Shown piece after piece: positions 40,994-49,344 of a DNA stretch of 64,000 nt. Location of the stretch: the NCBI RefSeq assembly GCF_025996515.1, contig NZ_BLRH01000060.1, forward strand, positions 1 to 64,000, given 5' to 3'. Origin of the DNA: Rhizohabitans arisaemae. GTDB lineage: Bacteria > Actinomycetota > Actinomycetes > Streptosporangiales > Streptosporangiaceae. The notes beneath the pieces are model-generated. The model saw only the letters and a list, made by a program, of their open reading frames with translations, was not told the origin of the DNA and made no database searches. Each line of letters opens with the position of its first letter. Positions within the stretch are counted from its first letter, which is position 1. Position numbers and translations under genes: made by a program.

Positions 40994-42547
40994 TCAGACC
41001 TGCTCCGGTCCGGGCTCCTTGCCCACAGGTGGTACGTGCCGCAACGCGGTGACGGTCAGGAGTACCAGGCCGACGGCGACCCCGACGCTCGCCCAGGCGG
41101 TGCCGTTGAGCGCGGTGGCCAGGGCGTTGTGCGCCGCGTCCGTCAGGTCCACGGCCGCTTGCCCGTCAAGCTGCCGTACGGCGCCCGCGGCTCCGGCGGC
41201 GCTCTCCCGGGCGGCGTCCGACACCTGCGCGGGGAGCCCGGGCGGCATGGCGCCGTCGATCTCGTGGCGGTAGACGGACGTGCCGACCATGCCGATCAAC
41301 GCGACCCCCATGGCGATGCCGAACTCGGCGGCCGTCTCGTTCGCCGCCGCCGCGCCGCCCGCCTGCTCCGGCCGTACGGAACCCATGGCCAGGCTCGCGC
41401 TCAGCCCCGCCGTCGGACCGATGCCGGCGGCGATCGCCACCAGGCCGCCCACCAGCAAGCCGAGTCCGCCGTCCGGACCGACCTGGGTGATCATGAGGTA
41501 ACCGGCGGCCACGACCACCAGCCCGCCGGCCATCACGTGACCGGGGCGCATCCGCTTCGCCAGGAACGGACCCACTTGAATGCTGACCAGGGTCGTCAGG
41601 CCCATCGGCAGCATCCACAGCGCGGCCTGCAGTGGAGGCAGTTCCACCACCAGCTGGAGGTACAGGTAGACGAAGAGCTGTGCTCCCGACAGAAGTCCGG
41701 CGAGGGTCGTCGTCGCCACCGCGGGGCTGAACGTGCGGTTGCGGAACAGGCTCGGGTCGAGCAGCGGGTTGCTCACCCTGCGCTGCCGCCGCAGGAAGAG
41801 CAGGCCGAAGACGGCACCGAAGGCGACGGCCAGGATCGGAAACGCCTCGGGCCCCTGCTGCGAGATCTCCTTGAGCCCGTAGGTGACCGGCAGGATGCCC
41901 GCCAGGGAGAGCACCACGCTGAGCAGATCGATCGGGCCCGCCTCGGGGTCTCGGTACTCGGGTAGCGTCCTCGGCGCCGTGATCAGCAGTATCACCATGA
42001 CCGGCACCCCCAGGAGGAACACCGAACCCCACCAGAAGAACTCCAGCATCGCGCCGCCGACGATCGGCCCGAGGGTCGTCCCGCCGAGGAAGCACCCCAT
42101 CCACACGCCGATCGCGGTGGCCTGCTGGGCGGGGTCTTTGAACATGGTGGTGAGCAGGGTGAGGGTTGACGGCATCAAGGTGGCGCCGGCGATCCCCAGG
42201 AGCGCTCGGGCGGCGATGAGTATTTCCGGGCTGGTGGAGTAGGCGGCCAGCACCGAGGCGACGGAGAACGCGGCCGCGCCGATGAGGAGCAGGCGCCTGC
42301 GGCCGATCCGGTCGCCGAGGTTCCCCATCGTGATGAGAAGCCCGGCGATCATGAAACCGTACACGTCGGTGATCCACAGCTGCTGGACGCCGTCGGCGCC
42401 GAGGTCGGAACCGAGGTGGGGCAGCGCCATGTACAGCACGCTCATGTCCAGCGCCACCAGGATCGTGGGCAGGCTCAGCACGGCCAGCCCGATCATTTCC
42501 CGTCGCCCGGCTCGTTCGGCCGAGCCCGTGGGGGAAGAGGTCTGCAT
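40994..42547 (-). CDS. DHA2-family MFS drug exporter
   Basis: 517-residue, 14-helix H+-antiporter. Conserved motif A is GNLGDRIGRRRLLLIG; motif C-like GVWMGCFLGGTTLGPIVGG follows helix 5; motif D1 is in ALDMSVLYMALPHL. It resembles the EmrB/QacA-type exporters of dyes, quaternary compounds or antibiotics in actinomycetes. Start ATG 42547 has GGAG 6 nt upstream; the frame extends to 42847 through the regulatory inverted repeat but is not protein-like there. Divergent from an ArsR-type gene across a 34-bp inverted repeat, so it is probably repressed by that protein. Confidence 0.92.
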   Translation of the reverse strand: MQTSSPTGSAERAGRREMIGLAVLSLPTILVALDMSVLYMALPHLGSDLGADGVQQLWITDVYGFMIAGLLITMGNLGDRIGRRRLLLIGAAAFSVASVLAAYSTSPEILIAARALLGIAGATLMPSTLTLLTTMFKDPAQQATAIGVWMGCFLGGTTLGPIVGGAMLEFFWWGSVFLLGVPVMVILLITAPRTLPEYRDPEAGPIDLLSVVLSLAGILPVTYGLKEISQQGPEAFPILAVAFGAVFGLLFLRRQRRVSNPLLDPSLFRNRTFSPAVATTTLAGLLSGAQLFVYLYLQLVVELPPLQAALWMLPMGLTTLVSIQVGPFLAKRMRPGHVMAGGLVVVAAGYLMITQVGPDGGLGLLVGGLVAIAAGIGPTAGLSASLAMGSVRPEQAGGAAAANETAAEFGIAMGVALIGMVGTSVYRHEIDGAMPPGLPAQVSDAARESAAGAAGAVRQLDGQAAVDLTDAAHNALATALNGTAWASVGVAVGLVLLTVTALRHVPPVGKEPGPEQV

Positions 42548-42610
42548 GGGTGCTCCAGGGGTGTGCGCCGCTCGAGTCCGGTCACGCGGCGTCCGGGTCG
42601 GGAATGAAAA

Positions 42611-42691
42611 GGGAGTCTTGTATGTAAAAGAATCACTTGTCAATAAGCCTCGCGACGATTGACAAGGGATTCCTTTACGTACAAGACTCCC
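42611..42691. promoter_or_regulatory. 34-bp inverted repeat with divergent promoters
   Basis: Arms 42611-42644 and 42658-42691 pair at 31 of 34 positions around a 13-bp centre. Each arm contains GGGAGTCTTGTA on the outside and TTGTCAAT inside, so each strand offers a TTGACA-like -35 (plus strand 42659-42664) and a -10-like TACAAG about 15 bp on. This makes near-identical divergent promoters for the exporter and the ArsR-type gene, with operator and promoter overlapping. Confidence 0.8.
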
Positions 42692-42709
42692 TGTATGAAG
42701 GAAGTCCAG

Positions 42710-43273
42710 ATGATGGAGCGGTTCGAGCAGGCTGAGGCGCTGCTCAAACCGCAACGCGTCGAGGTGCTGCGGCAACTGGGCGAGCCCCGGTCCTGCACCG
42801 AGGTCGCGGAGCGGCTCGACCAGACCCCGCAGTGGGTCTACTACCACGTGAAACGGCTGGTGGAGGCGGGCCTGGTGACCCAGGTGTCACAGCGTCCGGT
42901 GCGCGGCATCCAGGAGGGGGTCTACCAGGCGAACGCGCGGTCCTACTGGCTCTCCCCCGAACTGCTCGGCCGGATCGACGCGCGTGGCGTCCGCGACGAA
43001 CTGAGCCTCGGCTACCTGCTCGACCTGCTCCAGGACGTCCAGTCCGACGTCGCGTCGATCGCCGCGGCCGCCGGGACGGAGGTGGAGATCGATCTCCCGT
43101 CCATCGCGGTGTCGGGCGAGATCCGGGTGCCGCCGCACCGCCGCCAGGAGTTCGTCGCCGACCTCAGGACCATGATGCAGGATCTCTTCACCCGGTACGG
43201 CGGTGCGGACGGTGACGCCTTCAAGGTCGCCGTGGCGTGCTACCCGGCCTTTCCCAAGGAGACGCCGGTATGA
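42710..43273 (+). CDS. ArsR-like transcriptional regulator
   Basis: About 187 residues. Winged HTH at the N-terminus (EALLKPQRVEVLRQLGEPRS, TEVAERLDQTPQWVYYHVKR, LVEAGLVTQV) and a C-terminal all-alpha/beta part (about 95-187) of the kind seen in ArsR-type regulators that precede AHSA1 genes. I start at ATG 42710 because GAAGGAAG lies 5 nt upstream; ATG 42695 is only 3-4 nt from the predicted transcription start and would be leaderless. It overlaps the AHSA1 gene (ATGA) and probably binds the inverted repeat to control itself and the exporter. Confidence 0.87.
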   Translation: MMERFEQAEALLKPQRVEVLRQLGEPRSCTEVAERLDQTPQWVYYHVKRLVEAGLVTQVSQRPVRGIQEGVYQANARSYWLSPELLGRIDARGVRDELSLGYLLDLLQDVQSDVASIAAAAGTEVEIDLPSIAVSGEIRVPPHRRQEFVADLRTMMQDLFTRYGGADGDAFKVAVACYPAFPKETPV

Positions 43274-44166
43274 GCGGGCTGCTGCGAATCCGGGCACAGG
43301 TGCCGGCGCCGATCCTGGAGGTGCGCCACGCGCTGACCGATCCCGCGGCGTTGCGTGTCTGGCTGGCCGAGCACGCCGAGGCCGATCTCCCCCACTCGTT
43401 CGCCTTCTGGGGCCGGTACACCCCGCAGGGTGACGTCCCGCGCCAGCGTCCGCTGTACGCCGACGACCGTACCCTGCGGTTCTCCTGGGAGATCGACGGC
43501 GTGGAGACCGCCGTCGAGATCGGCCTGACGCCGACTGGTCGGCAAACCACGATCCTGACGCTCACGCAGTCACACGTCCCCGACTGGTCGGAGGTCGTGG
43601 CGGAGGTCGGCCTGCGGAGTGTGCTGGCCACCTTCTGGCCGCTGGCGATCACAAACCTGATCGACTTCCTCCTGGGCCGCGAACTCACCCCGAAATGCGA
43701 CTTCACATCGCCGCGCCTGGCGGAGCAGGTCGTCGTCGACGCCCCGCCGCACGAGGTGTTCGACTCGCTGGTCGATCCCGGGAAGGTCAGGGAGTGGTTC
43801 GGCGCCCCTCTGGAGATCGAGCTCCGTCCCGGCGGGCGCTGGGCCATGGGGGGCTTCGACCGGGAGGAGTCGACCGCGAAGATCGTGGATGTGGTGCCCG
43901 GCCGCAGGCTCGACCTGGATTGGGGATCGTTCGTGTCCAGCTGGGAGCTGGAGGGCTCGGAGGGCAGGACCCGGTTCACCTTCGTGCAGAGCGGATTCGA
44001 CGAGGACAACCCGCCCTACGCGGGGTGGCTCGGCTGGCTCAGTGCCGTCGCCGACCTGCGGCGTTTCCACGAGACGTCCTGGACACCGATCTGGCTGCAA
44101 AGCGACATCCCGGGCATGCCGGAGGATGTGCTGGTCCTGGCGTCCGAACAGCCGACCGGCCGATGA
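43270..44166 (+). CDS. Tandem AHSA1/SRPBCC-domain protein
   Basis: 298 residues with two START/SRPBCC-like domains of the AHSA1 type. The first (about 1-145) is AEADLPHSFAFWGRYTPQG and LRFSWEIDGVETAVEIGL; the second (about 155-290) is DAPPHEVFDSLVDPGKVREWFGAPLE with GGRWAMGGFDREESTAKIVDVVPGRRLDLDW. Such proteins bind hydrophobic ligands and are often paired with ArsR regulators. It is translationally coupled to both neighbours (ATGA overlaps at 43270 and 44163). Perhaps it binds the compound expelled by the divergent exporter. Confidence 0.85.
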   Translation: MSGLLRIRAQVPAPILEVRHALTDPAALRVWLAEHAEADLPHSFAFWGRYTPQGDVPRQRPLYADDRTLRFSWEIDGVETAVEIGLTPTGRQTTILTLTQSHVPDWSEVVAEVGLRSVLATFWPLAITNLIDFLLGRELTPKCDFTSPRLAEQVVVDAPPHEVFDSLVDPGKVREWFGAPLEIELRPGGRWAMGGFDREESTAKIVDVVPGRRLDLDWGSFVSSWELEGSEGRTRFTFVQSGFDEDNPPYAGWLGWLSAVADLRRFHETSWTPIWLQSDIPGMPEDVLVLASEQPTGR

Positions 44167-44573
44167 GCGATCACAGCAAGGGGGCGACGCCCGTCATGGC
44201 CGGCGATTCACCCGCGGACGAGGTACGGACGGTCGTCGAGAACTGGGCGCAGGCGATTCGCGCCGGGGACCTGGACGGGATGCTCGCGAACCACACCGAC
44301 GACATCCTGATGTACGACGTGATACCGCCGACGCGCCTGCGCGGGACGGCGGGGTACCGCGCGCAGTGGGAGCTCTTCTTTCAGTACAGCCCGGGTGGCG
44401 ACGGGAGCTTCGACCTGATCGACCTGGAGGTCTTCGCCGACGGGTCCGTCGCCTTCTGCCACGCGATCGTCGCCATCGTCGACCTGCGCTGCCGTCTCAC
44501 CCTCGGCTTGCGCAAGTCGGGCGGACGATGGCTGATCGCGCACGAACACCATTCCTTCCCGGGCGAGTCCTGA
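44163..44573 (+). CDS. SnoaL-like (NTF2-fold) protein
   Basis: 136-residue NTF2-like protein: VRTVVENWAQAIRAGDLDGML, YDVIPPTRLRGTAGYRAQWE, and LGLRKSGGRWLIAHEHHSFPG at the end, the pattern of the SgcJ/DUF4440-type family. It may be a small hydrolase, cyclase or ligand binder. Third gene of the ArsR operon, followed by a hairpin terminator. Confidence 0.85.
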   Translation: MSDHSKGATPVMAGDSPADEVRTVVENWAQAIRAGDLDGMLANHTDDILMYDVIPPTRLRGTAGYRAQWELFFQYSPGGDGSFDLIDLEVFADGSVAFCHAIVAIVDLRCRLTLGLRKSGGRWLIAHEHHSFPGES

Positions 44574-44999
44574 CCCTCCCGCGGTGACCGCCTGGAAGCT
44601 TGGAGCACGGTACGGCCGATGTGGCGGCTCCCGGAACCGTGTACCGGGAGCCCCGCGTCGCACGTTCCGTCCCGCTGCGTGCTCCGTCGGCGCGGCATCC
44701 CGCGCACAGCCTCCGACATCTCCCCATACACCCCAATTCAATATCCCGATAAATGCCGAAAAATCCAGCCGAACATTCGCCGCCTACCCGTTTTCCACTC
44801 AGCTCCTGCGAAATTTGCGAGGGCGCGGTAAACCACTGGTAGACAGGATGTAAAAGCGGACCTGGTAACAAGCTCGGCGCACCGAGCGGCACGTAAATTA
44901 CCCATGCACCGGAAAACAGTGCGGCCATGTCGCGTAGGCCGGTGACACGGACTGCCAGAGCCGGAAGCCGGTGGAACCGGCGATGCGGGCAGGAAAGGC
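44574..44999. other. Intergenic, terminator and AT-richer upstream region
   Basis: No gene seen. Holds a GTACGGCC octamer (about 44609), a terminator hairpin, and an AT-richer stretch (about 44720-44900) that should contain the promoter of the TPR-CofE gene; no clear -35/-10 pair is evident. Confidence 0.5.
44626..44652 (+). terminator. Terminator of the ArsR-AHSA1-SnoaL operon
   Basis: Perfect 9-bp stem GGCTCCCGG / CCGGGAGCC with a 9-nt loop, 53 bp past the SnoaL stop. Confidence 0.75.
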
Positions 45000-46379
45000 A
45001 TGGGGGCTGGGGAAGACATGAGAATCCTCAACGTGAGTGCGCTGCGGGCGGCCGACATCTGGTTGCGGCGGCCGGCCCGGGCGAGGGCGATCCTGGCGGC
45101 GCAGCCCACCCTCGACGTCCCGTCCCTCTCCCTCCTCGCCTGGCTCACCCTCACCGTCGAACAGGACGAGAAACATGCGGAGAGCCTGGCCAGAACCGCG
45201 CTCGGCCATGTCGGGGACTCACGGTTCGCCACGGCGGCGCTCACCGAGGTGCTGCTCCGGCGGGGGGAGTACGACGAGGCGATCGAAGTGATCGGCGCGG
45301 CTCGGCACCGGTTTCCCGCGATCCGGTGGTACGAGCTCACCTTGGCCGACACCCTCGTCGAGGCCGGCCGGATCACCGCGGCCGAGGATGTACTGGAGGA
45401 GGCCGCGGCCGATCCGGTGCTCCGCCGGCACGCGCTGAAGAGATTGTCGAAGCTCGCGCTGGACCGGGGCGATCACGAACGCGCACGATATTTCCTTGAA
45501 CCGCTTGTCGCCCTGGCCCCCGACTATCTCGTCTACGCTTCCGACTACATTGTGCTCGGCCATCTCTACATTGAGGCCGGCGAGCCTGATAAAGCACGCG
45601 ACACCTGGCACAAGGGCGCCGAAGTCTACGTCAGGAATTCGGAATTGCGCGCTCTGCTGATGCGGCATTTCGGGGAGCAGGGTCCGTCGATCGCACCGCG
45701 TATCGCCCGGGTGGACGAACGGCGGCTCGGCGCGAAACGCATCCCGGTCCGAACCCCGATGATCAGCTTCCGGACCGGGATCACGGAGGTCGTCGACACG
45801 GCGACCGCGATGATACGGCGTCCCGGGGATGTGATCGCCTTCTCCGAGAGCGCGGCGGCGGCCGGTCAGGGGCGGATGCTCCCGCTTGAGCTGGTGGATC
45901 CGAGCCTGATGGCGGCGGTTCTCTGCCGGTTCGTCGGGAAGATCGGCCCGCTGAGCAGCCCGGCGGGCATGCAGGGCGCGATCATGGAGGTGGGCCGGGC
46001 CAAGGTCGCCTTGGGCGCGGTGGCGGGGGCCGTCGGAAGACTCCTCGGCCGCCGCGGCTGGTTCTACCGGGTCACCGGGCCGGCCACCGCGATGATCGAC
46101 GACGTGGCGGCCTGCATGCCGCCCCACGACCACCATCTGATCTTCGGCCCGTCGGAGGCCGACGCGCTCTCCGAGCAGCTCGCGGCGGCCCTGCGCTGCG
46201 GGGTCGCCGTCGTCGACGCCAACCACCGCTCCGGCGCGACGATCATCGGCGCGTCGCGGGAGGTCGACCGGAACTGGCTGGTCACGGCGCTCGCCGACAA
46301 CCCCGCGGGCAACGAGGACGAGCAGACGCCCGTCGTCATCATCCGCCCGCTGGAGAAGGTGACCTCACAGCGCGCCTGA
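45000..46379 (+). CDS. TPR protein fused to a CofE-like domain
   Basis: 459 residues in two parts. Residues about 10-235 are helical TPR-like repeats (HAESLARTALGHVGDSRFA, TAALTEVLLRRGEYDEAIEV, DYIVLGHLYIEAGEPDKARD). Residues about 245-450 match the coenzyme F420-0:L-glutamate ligase (CofE) family: VRTPMISFRTGITEVVDTA, PGDVIAFSESAAAAGQGRML, GPATAMIDDVAACMPPHDHH, GVAVVDANHRSGATIIGASR. The acidic and His residues of the metal/GTP site appear present. The usual partners of F420 synthesis are absent here, so the substrate may be another acid accepting an amide bond. ATG 45000 (AGGAAAGG upstream) or ATG 45018 start it. Convergent with the DegT-like gene, 7 bp apart. Confidence 0.75.
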   Translation: MGAGEDMRILNVSALRAADIWLRRPARARAILAAQPTLDVPSLSLLAWLTLTVEQDEKHAESLARTALGHVGDSRFATAALTEVLLRRGEYDEAIEVIGAARHRFPAIRWYELTLADTLVEAGRITAAEDVLEEAAADPVLRRHALKRLSKLALDRGDHERARYFLEPLVALAPDYLVYASDYIVLGHLYIEAGEPDKARDTWHKGAEVYVRNSELRALLMRHFGEQGPSIAPRIARVDERRLGAKRIPVRTPMISFRTGITEVVDTATAMIRRPGDVIAFSESAAAAGQGRMLPLELVDPSLMAAVLCRFVGKIGPLSSPAGMQGAIMEVGRAKVALGAVAGAVGRLLGRRGWFYRVTGPATAMIDDVAACMPPHDHHLIFGPSEADALSEQLAAALRCGVAVVDANHRSGATIIGASREVDRNWLVTALADNPAGNEDEQTPVVIIRPLEKVTSQRA

Positions 46380-46386
46380 TCGGCGG

Positions 46387-47469
46387 TCAGCCGAGGGTCC
46401 TGACCACCGCGTCCAGCACGGCCTCCATGTGCCACGGCCGAAGCCCCTGGTGGACGGGGAGGCCGATGAGCTCCCGCCGGAGCGGCCGGAGCTCCCCGAA
46501 ACCCTCGCCGAGGAGGGGGTGCGCCACCGGCCAGATCTCGATCGCGCGCACGCCGTACCGGAGCAGCTCCGCGAGCACCCGCTCCCGATCGGTCACCCGG
46601 AGCGGGAAGAGGAGCGGGCAGACCCCCGGCCGGAGTGGCCGCAGCTCAGGCAGGCGCGCGGCGAGCATCCCGTAGTTACGGCGGCGCGCGGCACGGACGG
46701 CGTGCGCGTCGGCGCCGTACACCGACCAGGCGGTCAGCCGCGACGGGCCGCCCGCGGCGATCGTCATGGCCTCGGGCGAAATGTTCCATTCGCCGATCAC
46801 CACTTCGGTCAGGCGCCCCTCCTTGGCCGCGGCTTCGGCCCGGCTGCCCCTGCGCAGGAGTGACTCGGCGGGGGCCCGGACGACCCGCGGCCCGGCCAGG
46901 GCCAGCCTTCCCGCGGCCAGCGACACCGTCGACCGCGCCACCCGGCGCCACGGCGGCCGGCCCGGCGCCCGGCTCACCGGAGTGCCCAGCACGGCTCCCC
47001 CGTCGGGGACGCCCAGGCTTTTGCGCGGGCAGAAGACCGCCGCCTCGCCCCGCGACCCGAGGGGGACGTCTCCGTCAGCGGAGAAGAGTCCGTGCGCCAC
47101 ATCCTCGATGACTCGAACGCCGTCCGGTACGGGCGGAAGCGGCCATCCGAAGTAGGAGACGAGATAGGTCACGTCGGTCTGTTTCGCCACCCTCGCGAGG
47201 TCTTCCTCGTCGGCGTGGAGCGATGCGTCCACCCGGTAGAAGACCACGTCGACGCCGAGCAGCCGGGCCGCCTCGACCTCCGAGCCGCAGTGGAACGCGG
47301 GCATCGCGATCCGGCTCCCCGGACCGAGCCCAAGAGAGCGCAGGGCCAGGGAGACCGCGCCCCGCCCCAGATGGGTCAGGGTCAGACCGGGCCGGTCGAA
47401 GGGAAACACCCGCGGCGGCCGTCTAAGGAGGGCGCCCGGGGCCAGCGGTGGATACACACTCGCGATCAC
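46387..47469 (-). CDS. DegT/DnrJ/EryC1-like PLP enzyme
   Basis: 360-residue fold-type I PLP protein of the sugar-aminotransferase family. LTHLGRGAVSLALRSLGLGP binds the phosphate, VIEDVAHGLFSADGDVPLGS contains the cofactor-contacting Asp 123, and VFCPRKSLGVPDGGAVL the Schiff-base Lys 150 candidate. Shorter and more divergent than typical DegT proteins. It could transaminate a sugar nucleotide or another ketone for a cell-surface product; it precedes MurJ on the same strand reading order (MurJ is upstream, 133 bp apart). GTG 47469 start, GGGAG upstream. Confidence 0.75.
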   Translation of the reverse strand: MIASVYPPLAPGALLRRPPRVFPFDRPGLTLTHLGRGAVSLALRSLGLGPGSRIAMPAFHCGSEVEAARLLGVDVVFYRVDASLHADEEDLARVAKQTDVTYLVSYFGWPLPPVPDGVRVIEDVAHGLFSADGDVPLGSRGEAAVFCPRKSLGVPDGGAVLGTPVSRAPGRPPWRRVARSTVSLAAGRLALAGPRVVRAPAESLLRRGSRAEAAAKEGRLTEVVIGEWNISPEAMTIAAGGPSRLTAWSVYGADAHAVRAARRRNYGMLAARLPELRPLRPGVCPLLFPLRVTDRERVLAELLRYGVRAIEIWPVAHPLLGEGFGELRPLRRELIGLPVHQGLRPWHMEAVLDAVVRTLG

Positions 47470-47602
47470 CGGGAACCCACTCCCGCGGAAACCGCGTCGA
47501 CGCCACCGCCGCGGCGGCCGGACGAGCCACCGGCATCCCCGAGGCCCGGGCGGGCCGGTGTGCGACCGGGCTCCCCCTGGCCCGGCCGATGGGCGGGATC
47601 CC

Positions 47603-49195
47603 TCATCGCTTCAGCACCCCCGTGAGGTCGTCGATGCGCAGCAGCCAGGCTCCGGCGGCGAAGACCGCGACCCCGGTCAGGCCCGCCGTCGCGAGCCGGA
47701 GGACCGGGACGGCCTGGGTGCCGGCGCCCAGTACCGCGACGATGGCGGCGGCGGCCGGGAGGGTGGCGAGGGCGACCTTGGCCAGCGGGCCGAGAACACC
47801 GGTGAGACCGAGCCCCCCGGTCCGGCGGGCGAGCAGGTACCCGGCGACGAGGACGCCCACCACGTAGCCCAGGGTGTGCGCCAACGCCAGACCTTGTACT
47901 GACATAAACGGAAAAAGCGCGAAATCAAGCGCGATTGTGGCGATGTTGGCGACCACGTTGATCAGCATCGGGGTCCGGGAGTCCTGCCGGGTGTAGAAGG
48001 CCCGCATGAGCAGGGCGAACAGGGAGAACGGCAGCAGCCCGAGGGCGAACATGTTCAGCGTGGAGGCGACCAGGGCGCTGCTCTGCCCGCCCATGACCCC
48101 ACGCTCCAGCAGCGTCTCGATCAGGGGCCGGGAGAGCAGGACATAGGCGACGGTGACCGGCACCAGCAGGACGACGGTGAGCCGCAGCCCGCCGGCCAGC
48201 CGCCCGCGATACCCCGCTTCGTCCCCGTCGACGTAGTAGGACGCGAGCGTGGGCACCAGCGCGGTCATGATGGACACCGCGATGATGCCGTACGGCAGCT
48301 GGAAGAAGGCGAACGCGGTGTAGTACGCGGTCGGCCCGCCCTGAACCGCGTTGACCAGGTACAGCGAGACGCCCCACCCGATCTGGTTGATCACCACGTA
48401 GCCGAACGTCCACGCCGAGAGCCGGCCGAGCCTGCGGACGGCCGGGTGGCGGAAGTCGACCCGCAGGCGGAGCCGTCCGGGAAGCCCGCGCAGCGCGGGC
48501 AGGTAGACCGCCGCCATCGCCGCCACCCCGGCGGTGGTGCCCAGGCCCAGCAGCAGCACCTCGCCGGAGCCGAGGCCGCCCGGGACGGGCGCGCCGTCCA
48601 CCGCCGCGGCGAAGAGCAGCAGGACGCCGATCACCACGAGGTTGTTCACGATGGGGGCGAACATGGGGACGGCGAACCGGCTGTGCGCGTTGAGCAGGCC
48701 CCCGGCGATCGCCGCGAAGCCGTACAGGGCCACGCCCGGCGCGAGCAGCCGTAACAGGGTGGTCGCCAGCTCGTGCTGCTCCTGCTGGGCGACGAGGCCG
48801 GGCACCCGGCCGCTGAAGATCGCGATGATCCACGGCGCGGCCACCGCGGTGAGGACGCAGACCGCGAGCAGGAGGGCCATCGCGCTCCCGGCGAGCACCG
48901 AGGCGGCCCGCCACGCCTCCGCGTGCTCACGGGTCTTGAGCCACTCCATCAGGATCGGGATGAAGACCGAGGTCAGCACCCCGCCGAGCACCAGCTCGTA
49001 GACGACCGTCGGGAGGGTGCCCGCGATGTTGTAGGCGTCGGCCAGCCGGGACTCGGTCACGCCCAGCGCGTACACGAGTGCGGCGATCCGCCCGAGACCG
49101 GTCAGGCGGGACAGCAGCGTGCCCACCGCCATCACGACGGCGGGCCGGACCAGGGAACGACCGGCCACATCCTGGAGAGCCCCACTCACCCTCAC
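47603..49195 (-). CDS. murJ: Lipid II flippase MurJ-like protein
   Basis: 530-residue membrane protein of the MurJ/MviN family with about 14 helices. Signature regions: GTLLSRLTGLGRIAALVYALG with the conserved Arg pair near helix 1, AYNIAGTLPTVVYELVLGGVLTS, AFFQLPYGIIAVSIMTALVPTLA, and FYTRQDSRTPMLINV. It moves lipid-linked peptidoglycan precursors across the membrane. This copy lacks the kinase-like extension of mycobacterial MviN. It may be an additional, accessory MurJ paralogue, since the usual neighbours near the origin (parA, trxB) are not here. Confidence 0.9.
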   Translation of the reverse strand: MRVSGALQDVAGRSLVRPAVVMAVGTLLSRLTGLGRIAALVYALGVTESRLADAYNIAGTLPTVVYELVLGGVLTSVFIPILMEWLKTREHAEAWRAASVLAGSAMALLLAVCVLTAVAAPWIIAIFSGRVPGLVAQQEQHELATTLLRLLAPGVALYGFAAIAGGLLNAHSRFAVPMFAPIVNNLVVIGVLLLFAAAVDGAPVPGGLGSGEVLLLGLGTTAGVAAMAAVYLPALRGLPGRLRLRVDFRHPAVRRLGRLSAWTFGYVVINQIGWGVSLYLVNAVQGGPTAYYTAFAFFQLPYGIIAVSIMTALVPTLASYYVDGDEAGYRGRLAGGLRLTVVLLVPVTVAYVLLSRPLIETLLERGVMGGQSSALVASTLNMFALGLLPFSLFALLMRAFYTRQDSRTPMLINVVANIATIALDFALFPFMSVQGLALAHTLGYVVGVLVAGYLLARRTGGLGLTGVLGPLAKVALATLPAAAAIVAVLGAGTQAVPVLRLATAGLTGVAVFAAGAWLLRIDDLTGVLKR

Positions 49196-49344
49196 AGAGT
49201 GTAGTCGCTCGATTACGTGGAGCCGCCGGGCGGTATGCGGTTCCGGGTACGGTTCACCCGCACCGACGGCGTCTCTCGGCCCAGAGACACCGCGGCTTCA
49301 CCTGCAGGGATCGGCTGGGGGTGGGTCTGCGCCCCAGCGGCGAT

